From NCBI GenBank assembly GCA_010015675.1, contig ML976993.1, positions 554,608 to 618,607 on the forward strand: a stretch of DNA of 64,000 nt. Reading direction: 5' to 3'. The notes below the pieces were generated by a model. That model did not search any database. It was not told the origin of the DNA and worked only from the letters and a program-made list of their open reading frames with translations. Positions 12,249 through 22,491 of this stretch are shown piece by piece; position 1 is the stretch's first letter, and every line of letters begins with the position of its first letter. The stretch is from Byssothecium circinans (lineage: Eukaryota > Ascomycota > Dothideomycetes > Pleosporales > Massarinaceae). The position numbers and the translations under genes are program-made.

Positions 12249-12445
12249 TGGCCGTTCTGAAACGTTCATGAAGGCATACGGGGACGTGAGAAAGTCTAGG
12301 CACCACGGAGGCTACATCAAAGTCACAAGCCGCCCATTGCGCAAGGCTGTCGAAGGTATGTACCATTCCTTGGCCCTCCAAGCCACCATTTTACACGGCT
12401 AATCTATCGATTCATATAGCCTTTCGCATTTTGGAGAACTTCTGA
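11682..12445 (+). repeat. Repeat family B, three copies of an acceptor-side motif
   Basis: GACGCATTTTGGAGAGTTTCTGA at 11682-11704, the same with GCTT for GTTT at 12120-12142, and a shorter version at 12425-12445. In one frame all three read AFWRxS followed by D or E. A weaker relative with FWRG lies near 11380. Copies two and three each follow a C-family repeat by 85-92 bp. Confidence 0.5.
12035..12362 (+). repeat. Repeat family C, two copies ending in a splice-donor-like site
   Basis: CCATTGCGCrrGGCTGTCGAAGGTATGTA occurs at 12036-12064 and 12334-12362 with only two or three differences. Each copy ends in GGTATGTA, a near-ideal fungal 5' splice site. Each is followed by a CTAAA/CTAAT branch-like site and then by a B repeat, which suggests a former exon-intron-exon unit. 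Confidence 0.5.
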
Positions 12446-12621
12446 ATGGCTCTGCCATTGACAATCTACGTACTTCGACCCTCTCCACGGAGTCTCATAC
12501 GCAACCTTCCACCGCTGGCGACCATATGCTGTCACTCAGCATATGAGCACATGTTATGATGAACGAGTTTGGGCAACGAAGGTTGTTCTACATCTTGAAT
12601 TTACCTTTAGAAATCAGCTGT

Positions 12622-12900
12622 GCCTTCAGACGGTCGATAAAACAGAAGACGCCATTCGTCCACGGCGGATTGGCCAGTAAGATGAATTGATGAGGAAGAC
12701 GGGGCACCATCAGTGAGCTACTGCTCTCTTGTGAGCAAGGACATTCAATTCCTGGAAACCGGCCGTGCCTCCAGATCGGCCGGGATTGCGAAGACAAGTG
12801 ATGGGGACGGCTAGACATCAGGACAAGATTTGATGTTCACATCCAGGAACTGAAACAGCAAACTGGCCGTGCCTTCGAAAGACGCCATTCGTCCACCTGG
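12622..12900 (+). repeat. Repeat family D, two clear copies and weaker relatives
   Basis: GACGCCATTCGTCCAC occurs at 12648-12663 and 12881-12896, each preceded at a short distance by a GTGCCTTC motif. Looser versions lie near 13003 (CGCCATTCATCCATTGC) and 13088 (GACGCCACTCAGCACGG). This extends the degenerate repeat field to the right. Confidence 0.45.
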
Positions 12901-13863
12901 GCCTTGCGATAGCCGCCCTACGTATATCTTCGTCGCAGTTTTGAACCTGCACACTCGGAAACGAGAAGAGTGGGCACCGTCGTGTTGATCACGAAAGGAA
13001 ATCGCCATTCATCCATTGCGAGACTAGTCCGAATTCTAGATCGACAACACAAAATAAGGTTACGCGACCCTCGACGTTCTCAAAGAAGACGCCACTCAGC
13101 ACGGTTCCGTGATACCTCAGTGAGTCAAGCTGGGCTACTGCTTTGGAAGCAGCCCGTTACAGAAATATGCAATTGCAAAGACGGAGTCAGTTGGACCGGT
13201 GCTTGGGTGAGACCGCAAGCACGGTAGTTTCGGAACTTGGATTAGGTGAATGTTTCTGTGGCATGTTTCCGTGGGAAGGTGATCTCGGAAGGTATGCAAG
13301 CAATGAAAAGTTTATATTCTAGGCGAAAGACCAAGCGTTGTATCAACATTGAATAAGTTTCAGACTATATTGTACGATATGAGTACATTTTGTCAATCGT
13401 TAGTTACCTCGCCTGTCGGATTAAAGCGATTTCAGTGAGCCAAGAAGACAGTCATGGAGGAATTAAAAAATAATGTAACTATTCAAAAATCCGAGTATTG
13501 CTGCCAAAAAACCAAGAAGGTATCTCTGAACAATAGACGTCCTCCCAATCCAAACCAAACGTCTTTCCCGCAAGGAAAGTGGAACCAACACCATGGCATA
13601 TCCGACGATGAAAACGCTGCAAAAGGTATCTGACCCCCGGAAACTCCGGTCCATGTACACCCAAAAGCAATCAATCCAACATTCGAGAAGGAAAACCCCA
13701 CCAAGCGCCTATTCAAACAGCCCCCCTTATTATGGAAGAAAAGAAAGAGAATACCATAATACTCTTGTATACTCGTACACTCCCCCCCCCCCCCAACACA
13801 CACATAAGCGCCCTACTGAACATGGCAATTAAGAAACTCACGCACACTCACTCCATCACCATT

Positions 13864-16147
13864 CTACTGGAAATAAAAGCCATTGTGCGGTTGAGGCGGT
13901 TGTTGTTGCTGCTGTTGCTGTTGAGACGTTTGGTTCGAATGCGTGTGTAATTGTGCATGTGCCTGTGCCTGCGCCTGTGCCTGCGCCTGTTGGATGAGTT
14001 GGTTTATACTAGGCGCGACGTAGACTTCCTGGTACGGATGCTGTGGGTTTTCGAAGCCGACGCCTGCGAGGGGGTTGAAGCGTAGGGCTGCGGCACGTTG
14101 TTGCTGTTGCTGTTGTTGTTGCTGCTGCGAAACTTGTGGCTGCTGTTGTTGTTGCTGCTGCTGCGGAGGTTGGATCTGCTGGACTTGCTGCGGTTGCTGG
14201 GCCGTTGGGGGCATGACTTGGTTTTGATTCTGAGCCTGCACCTGCGCCTGCGCTTGAGCTTGAGCCTGGTTCTGCTGATCACTCCACCCCCATTTCTCCT
14301 GTAATTCTTTATTGAGGAAGCCGACGCGCCAGCCGGTTTCCTGCCGTATTTTGTCGATGATTTGGAGGACTTCTTCTTGGGCGCGGCGCTCCGTGAGGCA
14401 TTCTGCTGCGATGGCGAGGGAGCGCAGGGCTACGGACGCGACGCCGCGGTCTTTGACGTGTGCGGCTATACCGCAGATGAGCACGCTGTGTTCTTCCAGC
14501 ATGGCGCGCATTTTGGGGTCCGAAGGCCCGGTTACAGGGTGGATTTGGGCGAGGAGACACATGCATGTGTGGTAGAAGAGGCGGGCTACGATGCTTGTGC
14601 GTTTGATGAGCCAGATTTCTGGGAACGCGGAACCGGAGATGGTTTGGCCGGGGTGGAGATAGGCGACTGGATGCATGGTTCGAGGTATGCATTCATTCCA
14701 GTGGTCCGCGAGATCTTTCAGGGACTCCCATTCCGCGAGGCGTTGGCGCTGGGTTGCTTGGTGGTTGTGGTTGTTGTGCGACACGGCGGCGCGGAAGTTG
14801 CATATTTTGGCTGTGATGTAGAGGATGCGGTAGGTCCATGATTCTTCACGGCCGGGTTCTTGCTCGGGCGACATGTTCATGTCAAGGCACCATTCGTCGG
14901 GATGCCATGCTACTTGCCAGTTGAAGTGGAGACAGCTGAGAAGTTCCATGCCGATGTTGAGCCAGAAACAGGCGGCGCCGATGCCGGTGGAGAGGGCGTT
15001 CCAGCCGCATTCTTTGATCAGAGCGCGTGCGCCTGCGATGTGGTTCATGCGTTGGAGGGCGCGCTCACACATGATTTCATAGACGTTGAGGATTACGGCC
15101 GCAGTTGCACAGAGACCGGTATCGCGGTAAGGGTCCTGGAGTGCATCAAGGAGATGCTTTGTGGCTCGGTTGTAGTAGCCTAGTGCTTTGTCGTCGCTGT
15201 ACCTGGGGTTTACGAGTGCTAAATGTCGAGCACCGCAGGCTAGGAATGAATTCAGAAGCATAGGTTGCCCTAGGGCGTGAAAGGGTAGCAGGCGTGAAAA
15301 CTGTTTAGGGTAAGCTGCAGTCTAGAAGGGAAGAGCATGGTCGAAAATTGGAAAGGCCATCACCTACATGTTTCTTAGAATCCATGCTGTCCATCCATAT
15401 TGCTACCTCTTCGACATAAACTTGCATGAAAAGCACCACTTCCCGATCCTGGAGATAGTCCGTTCCTTGGGCCGGTAACTCGTCCGGTTCCCGTTGAGGC
15501 TGGACGTATTGCACATTGGGCGTGCCAGCCATGAACGCACTTGCTGACGACTGTGTGTTGACAGGACTTGCCGTTGGTGGATGATGAATCTGACTCTGGT
15601 GACGACTATGAGACATTGCTGGCGCAAAGCCGCTGGGACCGCTGTGGTCAGAGCCGATGTTGGGATAGGATGGACGATGCTGGTAGTTATATTGCTCCTG
15701 GTATTCATATGTCTCAGCTATTCCTCCTCTTTGCACGGGCGGCGGGTACTTTTCCGCGCCTCCCTTGTACTCGGAAGCAATCTCACGGGATTCGTCCTGG
15801 AAGCTGACCTGGAAGTCTGGACCTGGTGGTAGAATATATGGTGCCGGCCAATTGGCCATGTTCTTATCGGCTTCTTGAAAGTTGACGCGCAAACCTCGTC
15901 GACATTCCCTATTCGACTTTTTGCAGTTCAGACACTCGGGGAAAGCCTCATCGCACTTCAGATGACGGTCTCTGCACGTGAGGCATCCTGTGCGCACTCG
16001 AGTGCTTTTTGATTTCTTCTCCTGCGTCGGTGGCGATCTTTCTGAAGCGTGGCTTCCTGGGTCTGTCTGCGGCATCTGCTCCCCGCCGGCAGCATCGGAA
16101 TAACTTCCTGGATGTGATTGCATCGCAAAGGCGATGGTGCCGGCCAT
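13864..16147 (-). CDS. Zn2Cys6 transcription factor with Gln-rich C-terminus
   Basis: Exons 16147-15368 and 15300-13864 (intron 15301-15367, GTAGGT donor, CAG acceptor, phase 0) give 738 aa. The binuclear zinc cluster has Cys at 55, 58, 65, 72, 75 and 82 ([13 protein letters not shown], then [13 protein letters not shown]), followed by basic residues for DNA contact. The central part, from [20 protein letters not shown] onward, looks like the fungal-specific factor domain (Fungal_trans_2 type). From about residue 600 the tail contains alternating Gln-Ala runs and several pure Gln runs encoded by CAG/CAA, which probably vary in length between strains. The target genes are unknown. The gene is divergent from ASA1 across 603 bp. 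Confidence 0.87.
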
Positions 16148-16750
16148 GATGGTGGTTGATTATGGGGTAAGAATGAAGTGAAGCGGCGCGAGGGCCGGGA
16201 CCCACAAAGGGCGGCGCGCACCACGGTCGAAGCCTTACGGGTAAGTGGGCAATGCGAAGATGGTCCTCAGCTCCATTCAGCGCTGGCAGCGGGCGCTATG
16301 AGTGTGGTCAACGAGGTAACAAATGGAGTTGAGGCTTGGTTCAGGTTGGAAGAAGGAGCGGGCAAGTTAAAGCGGGCTGGCCATCTGCACAGAAAGATGA
16401 GACGAAGTCCCTAAAATAGGCATGGTCCAAGCTCTAACAGCAACGCCGCCGTCGACCGTCGACTTGCTGATGCGCCGTCAGCTGTGATCGGACCTGATCT
16501 GGGGGTGCTCAGGAATCATTCCGGATGGCTCAGTGTTATTTGATAACTTTGATTCGTGATGGGAATACGAGCGCATGCGCCTGTTCACATCGTTACCACG
16601 AAGAAAGTGCGCGTCGCGCCTTTTCTGGCTTAGCGCCTGGCGCATCTGCGACGACGCGCTTCCCAGCGTCGATCCTCGTCCCGACTTGCCTCGAGTTCGA
16701 CACTGATATTCAGCCTTGGATAGCTGACAAGACAACCCGCGGCAAACTTC
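16148..16750. promoter_or_regulatory. Shared upstream region of the Zn2Cys6 factor and ASA1
   Basis: This 603-bp gap lies between two divergent start codons, so both promoters must be here. No coding frame is credible. A palindromic CGACCGTCGACT-type stretch lies near 16455. Confidence 0.5.
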
Positions 16751-18561
16751 ATGGCCGGAAACCACAGGCAGCAGACATCTACCCGTGGTCCAGCTCAGCC
16801 CAGCTTCGTCTTTCGCGGCCACACGGCGCAGATTCACAGCGCTCACATAACACGGCGCAATACCCGCCTCGTTACTGGCGACGCAGACGGTTGGGTCGTG
16901 ATCTGGACCTTGGTGACGAAACGGCCCTTGGCGGTTTGGAAAGCGCACGATGGGGCTATACTCGGGACCGCCGAGTGGGGCACAGAGAAGTTCATAACGT
17001 GGGTTCTTCCTTGGTCACTGCCTGTCGTTCCGTCGTTCTGGACTGACAGCGGCACCATCTAGTCATGGGCGAGATCATACTTTGAGAATTTGGCAATTCG
17101 ACGCTGCGAGCACGTCGAATCTGTCAACAGTACTTCCCGCAGATGGAGAGACTAAGGATAGACCGAAGCCGTGGCTATTGCACTCTCTACCCGTGAACAC
17201 TCTGAATTTTTGCGCCTTCTCCATATGCATTGCAGAGCATGCATTAGTGAAGGATGCCGTTGCGACTATCCAACCCAACCCAAAGTCAGATGACTCGATT
17301 CTCATCGCCGTGCCTGCAAGGGACGACAAAAAAATCGAGATCTACCAATATCCCGATGAAAAGCTCGCCTACATCGTCCCGAAATTCCAACCAAAAGACA
17401 CAGGTTAGACGCCCTGTCTTACACATCATCCCCCATTTGAAGCTTATCGCTTCGTATATCTGCGGGACAAGCCACTAACATGTGCCAGGCATGGCGATGG
17501 CTGTAAAACTCGTACACCATCAGCCTTCGAACAATGCACTAGTTGGCGTTGGATGCGAGGGTGGAATGGTGGCCGTGTATCTGCTGCCTCGTATTCCAGC
17601 AACAAATCTGCAACCAACACGAGCTTCAATAGAAGTCGCACAGATAGTGTACCTCAGTGCTCCCCATACTCAGCCTATCTTGTCACTTGATGCCTCGCCG
17701 GACGGCACGACATTCTTCACCTCCTCTGCCGATGCTGTGCTTGCTGCGCATCGTGTTCCGGACCTACCTTCACATTCAAGTGCCAGGGAATCACGACTAG
17801 AACATCTGTTATCTGAACCCCCCGAAACGTTGACTGAACAGTTCGAGCAAACCTCCAACATCTCACCCACGCATAATGCAACCTCAGATCCGGGACCATC
17901 GCCTTCATCACACCCTGACCAACGTCAACCTGAACTAAAAGATGGGTACCATGAGGAAAACACTTCAGAAAGTGCAACCACAGCAGAGCCGTTGAAGTTC
18001 TCAAAGAAGCCCGTGGCTCCGCTTGCGAGTACGGCTTCTACTCAGGCCACAGAACCATCAGGGCTGTCATCACTACTTTCAACCACTAACTCAGCCTCCA
18101 ATTCTGCCCCTAACTCATCCCTACGCCCAAGCTCTACACCACGTGTCAGACTGGTACCATCTCCGCACCCACTACCCGTTATCACCACCCCTCAACAACC
18201 CTACAAAGTCACCAACACCAAACACGCCGGCCAACAATCCCTTCGAGTGCGATCCGACGGCCGGCTCCTTGTCACAGGAGGCTGGGACAGTCGAGTGAGA
18301 GTGTACAGTACAAAGACATTGGACGAAATGGCTGTTTTGAAGTGGCACAAAGAGGGTGTATATGCTGTAGACTTTGGAGAGATATTGAGCGCCGATGACC
18401 TGGCCGCTAGTCAAAGTGTCGATGAGGAGGGAAAGCAAGTGATGAAAACAGAGAGGAGCTTGGGAAGACTGCTGCGGCAAAGAGAGGAAAAGATGCAGGT
18501 CATGCACTGGGTTGTCGCTGGAGCTAAAGATGGGAAGGTCAGTCTTTGGGAAGTTTTTTGA
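16751..18561 (+). CDS. ASA1: WD40 protein Asa1 (ASTRA-associated protein 1)
   Basis: Three exons, 16751-16998, 17063-17403 and 17489-18561, give 553 aa. Intron 1 is 64 nt (GTGGGT donor, TAG acceptor) and intron 2 is 85 nt (GTTAGA donor, CTAAC branch, CAG acceptor). WD40 signatures include FVFRGHTAQIHSAHI, RLVTGDADGWVVIW, ITHGRDHTLRIWQFD (formed across intron 1) and, at the C-terminus, LLVTGGWDSRVRVYS and WVVAGAKDGKVSLWEVF. The split between N- and C-terminal blades, with a Ser/Pro-rich insertion between, is the arrangement of Asa1. Asa1 belongs to the ASTRA/TTT group that helps mature PIKK kinases and chromatin complexes. Confidence 0.82.
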
Positions 18562-19869
18562 GCAGGCATACTTGAACGACTCCATTGTTCTACCTTTCGC
18601 GCATGGGTTCTTTTTGTCGCTGGTTGGCTCGTGTTTAGTGGTCGTGATGACAGACTATTCCTTAAGGTACGCACCTTCATCGACAACCCAACAAGCGCTA
18701 CAGCATGTAAAAAGAGCGCATGTGTCACTACTCCTTATTTCACGTGTATAAAGAAAAGAAAAGCCAACATTCAATTATCAACACTCAAAGATCAACCGCC
18801 CGAGACTCAATTCTAGGGTACACCATCACGACAAGATAATTTCGAACATTCAAACATGTCACATCATCCTCACCTCACACATACAGCATGTAAACGAGAT
18901 CTGACAAACCCGAATCTTGCATCTTTCAGGTCCCTGACATAGGCGGCGATTGCACCATCTTTTCACGCCATGACGCCTTTCTCACCTTTTCCGCATACGG
19001 CTAGAGCGGCTCTGCACGCGATCAGCAATGCATTGCAAATTCCAACGTCATGCTACATCTAGAAAGTTTAGGAAGAGGAATTGCGGAGTTTATGGGAACC
19101 AGATAACTAGTTATTTAGGGCAGCAAAAGGTTGGGGAATTTGGGTTGGAAATAGTATGCATGGAATTTGCGAGGGCAGTAGAGTTTGAGGGTAGAGTAGT
19201 GGGTGAATAGGTGGTATGCAGCGCAGCATGCAAGATTCACACAAGGGGAAAATCAATTTTCTGTGTGAATGCTCCGGCTTCGGACGCCGTGGACCCGGGA
19301 AATTGAGAGTGATTACATCGGCATTCAGTAAGCTGTCCCATTGTGTGACATGCTTGCTCGGCTTCTTCGCTTCCCCAGAGTGCACTCTGTTTGTCTTAGC
19401 TCTAATGTGGGGAAAGGTCCGTGATGACTTTTGTTCGTACGTGCGAATCAGCGTTGAGTGCGATTGCGCAACTGGATTAGAAGTGTAAATGAGGTGACCC
19501 ACTTGCTCGTGTGAGGTGTAGTTTATATGGTACCAGTGCGTTTTAGGCTACGTTTTCCCCGTATATGTAACTGCCTTTCTTATATTGTAGGCGGACGGTA
19601 AAGTTGCGGTAAGACTAATATCAGGCTCCTTCCTATCCCATACTTACGCTACCGTTGAGCACGCCATCGGGCACGCCATCGCTGGAACTGTGACCTGTGT
19701 CGTTTAAAGGTTTTGTCGGGTTGCTTTTCTCTTCAACTACTTCTCTTTGCCCTCATACACCACTCTCTTGTACACTAACTCCGACTCTTTGATCAATTAA
19801 ACTTCTATCGGACCAGGCCAACTTCCTCACCCCGGCTCATCACTTTCCGGATTCGGAACATCTACTACC
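18562..19869. other. Gene-free stretch
   Basis: No coding frame with family motifs. A direct repeat of CACGCCATCG (twice, near 19660-19680) is the only pattern noted. The right part is pyrimidine-rich and probably serves as the promoter and 5' leader of the dioxygenase gene. Confidence 0.5.
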
Positions 19870-21122
19870 ATGGCCCCCGGACTCGTGGAAACCACGACGG
19901 AGGTCACCAACCATGTGGCCAGTCTCTCCCTCAAGACACCCACCACCAAGACCAACGCCCTCAACTACGTCCCCGGCCGCACCATCGTCGCTAAACACGA
20001 TGACACCTATGAGTACGAGCATCTCCGCACGCGCTTCCCAGACATCACATGGGATCCCCTCACTGAAGTCCCCTACCACGACAAGGGCTTTCTCGGCGAC
20101 CCAACATTCAAGAACCTCCTCGCCTCAGCAACCGACGTCTTCGACTACAACCCCAAGATCGGCACTGAAGTCCACGGCGTTGACCTTGCTACCTTGACCG
20201 ATGCTCAGAAGAACGATCTCGCGCGCTTGATCGCCACGCGGGGAGTTGTGTTCTTCCGGAACCAGAAGAACTTTGGCATCGAGGAGCAGCGGGAGTTGGG
20301 GAAGTATTTTGGCGAGCTGCATAAGCATGCTACGACTGCGGTGCCAAGGCAGGAGGGCTTGGAGGACGTGCATGTTGTGTATACAGGGGAGGACAGTCCG
20401 GATCTGAGAGCGATGTTTGCACCGAGCTTCCTTTGGCACTCGGATGTAAGTCTTCTTCTCTTTGTTTGGGCATTGCGGAAAAAAAATATTGACAACAACA
20501 GGTCACATATGAAGTCCAGCCACCCTCCTACACATCCCTCAAGGTCCTCACCGGCCCACCTCGCGGCGGTGGCGGCGATACCCTCTGGTCTTCCCAATAC
20601 GCTGCCTATGACATGCTCTCCCCCTTCATGCAAAAGTACCTCGAGTCACTCACCGCACTGCACTCGGCAGAGCTCCAAGCCCAAGGCACCCGCGAGCTCG
20701 GCCGCACCGTCCGCCGAGAACCCGTGACCACCGAGCACCCACTCATCCGCACTAATCCCGTCACCGGCTGGAAGAGCATCTTTTTCAACCCCGGTTTCGT
20801 AACCAAGATCGTCGGCGTGCCGAAGACAGAAAGCGACCACATCATCTCCTTCCTCAACGAGATCGTGTCGACGAGCCCGGAGCTGCACGTGCGGTTCCAG
20901 TGGCAGGCTGGCGACGTCGCGTTTTGGGATAATCGGAGCACTAATCACTCTGCTTCGTATGGTTTTGCGCCGCATCGACGACATGCTGTGCGTGTTTGCT
21001 GCAGGGCGGAGAAGCCGTATCTTGATCCGAATAGCCGTAGTCAGGAGGACGAGCTTTCGGAGAAGTATGGTGTTCCGAAGGCGAATAAGGATGGGTCGGG
21101 TATTGTGAATTACAATGACTGA
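19870..21122 (+). CDS. TauD/TfdA-type 2-oxoglutarate and Fe(II)-dependent dioxygenase
   Basis: Exons 19870-20445 and 20502-21122 (intron 20446-20501, GTAAGT donor, CAG acceptor, phase 0) give 398 aa. The iron-binding triad is visible: H190 and D192 in FLWHSD at the end of exon 1, and H341 in DNRSTNHSA. R352 in HRRHAVRV fits the 2-oxoglutarate carboxylate contact. The block GTEVHGVDLATLTDAQ and the ARLIATRGVVFFRNQ strand are typical of the family. In E. coli TauD and yeast Jlp1 the reaction is oxidative release of sulfite from sulfonates. The fungal family is broad, so the substrate here is not known. Confidence 0.88.
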
Positions 21123-21973
21123 GCTCCGATGGGTAGAGTAGCGGGAGAGGTCAAATGTCTTCATGGAAGAGGAGATGGATTTTGATTTGTTATATAGTTT
21201 GCTGCGACTTAGCGGGTTGGCGTTGTGAATTCCGAGGGTATATATGAATGCGTGGGCGATATCTGATGGGCTTTGAGTGGGTACATTTCTCGGCCTTCGT
21301 CTCTCTCTTGTTTAGCGATCATATGGCCTCTAAAAACGGTATTGGTAGAAGCTTCTAGCGTTGCATGTAACCAGGTATGGAAAATAAATTCAACAGCATG
21401 AATCATAGTCCGAACTGGTGGGCAATGTACTGTGAGCAATTTGAAACGCGTTCATGTTTGATGTGACTGGCCATTGAGTATGGCTTAGAAAAACTTAATT
21501 TTCCCATTCTCGGGGTTGCACGCAATATTGATAATGGAATGTTTCTCCGTGCCCAAACGCCGTACGCTAATCGGAAATATGTCGAAATAAAGGCGTGAGA
21601 GGAGTCGCCGATGCCTGTCCCCGTTGAACGTAATAATGCAAACGCCTTTGCTCAGGTAAAGTCCATGGTGAGGTTCCAGCGCTTCCGTTGGTACAAAATA
21701 TGGTCCAGCCCCGTGATATAGGTTTGTGGGCTCAATAGAAGTGATAGACCAGACCCACGTTCTGTCGCTACCTGTCCACCCATATGCTACCCCACCCTTC
21801 TTCTGGTCGGTCTCTCTATCTCTTACTCCACACTCTCGGAATCCAGACAGAGCCTTTGCACAACCCTCCATCTTCTGGGTATCCTCTTCTCTTCCACACT
21901 TCATTCTCACATCCCAGGCAAAGCCTCTGTACAACAATTTCTTCCACGCTTGTATCCCTGCGGTCCAGCTCCT
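21123..21973. other. Gene-free stretch
   Basis: The 3' flank of the dioxygenase gene and of the small minus-strand gene. No supported frame or repeat. Confidence 0.5.
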
Positions 21974-22264
21974 TTACGCCCTTCGAAACGGTCGCATCAA
22001 CATATCGAACGACGGAATCGGCAGCCCATTTACGTTTGTCCAGCCGTCTTCGCCCTTGTCATCGCCCTGTCGCCTGCGCACCTCCGCCCTCTTATCGCCC
22101 ACTGGTCTGGGTAGCACGCCCGCGGCTTCGAGTTTTGGCGACAGAACCGGGTGCGTTCCTTGATACACATGAAAGAGCTGGAAACCGGTGTAGAGAAGAA
22201 CCGCGGAATCGCAAATCATCGAAAGCGTCAGCGAGCCTGGTGTAGCGATACGAACAGGCGGCAT
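21974..22264 (-). CDS. Small protein with one hydrophobic helix, function unknown
   Basis: Not recognised. It is a single uninterrupted frame of 96 aa with an ATG start, divergent from PRP22 (228 bp between starts). The N-terminal third holds one hydrophobic segment (SLTLSMICDSAVLLYTGFQL), followed by FHVYQGTHP, a basic and acidic middle (DKRAEVRRRQGDDKGEDGW), and a C-terminus PIPSFDMLMRPFRRA. Codon choice is GC-rich at third positions, like its neighbours. The composition suggests a small membrane-anchored protein. The opposite strand also has an open frame over this region, but it is Ser/Pro-biased and looks like a shadow. Confidence 0.48.
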   Translation of the reverse strand: MPPVRIATPGSLTLSMICDSAVLLYTGFQLFHVYQGTHPVLSPKLEAAGVLPRPVGDKRAEVRRRQGDDKGEDGWTNVNGLPIPSFDMLMRPFRRA

Positions 22265-22491
22265 CTTTGTCGGTTTTACGTCGAGTCACCTCGTAGGGGG
22301 AGGTGAGCGGAGGTCTCTCACGCTGAGTGGCTAGCGGAGCGGCGAAATCCTTTGCCGATAGATGCTAGACTGCTTTTTCTTGGCAGTTCTGCACGTCACA
22401 TCGGAACATGCAACCACCTTTTCGCAAACCTCTCGACACGCCACTCGCTCACCTACAACGCCCATCGGCACTTCATTACCCTCCGTGCGTC

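Larger units (their letters stand above)
10700..13863. other. Gene-free 3.2 kb stretch rich in degenerate repeats
   Basis: No credible gene. From about 11270 to 13200, several short motifs recur two to four times in diverged form (separate entries). A poly-C tract of about 10 lies near 13780, next to the 3' end of the transcription-factor gene. At 11244-11397 a segment resembles a small spliced frame: ATGGATACCATG, donor GTACGT, a CTAAC-type branch and CAG acceptor, then about 50 nt open to a TAG. The whole stretch reads like decayed copies of one ancestral sequence. Confidence 0.5.

Noticed and set aside
13925..13945. GGTTCGAATGC-like tRNA B-box sequence
   Set aside because: It lies inside the coding sequence of the transcription factor and has no matching A-box or cloverleaf.
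14098..15183. Open frames on the plus strand opposite the transcription factor, including a poly-Leu one
   Set aside because: They mirror the Gln/Ala-rich and GC-rich coding strand and have no motif of their own.
22408..22491. Upstream in-frame ATG extending PRP22 by 28 residues
   Set aside because: The extension has no family resemblance, whereas MDDLENLEYLGL at 22492 aligns with the known start region of Prp22/DHX8.
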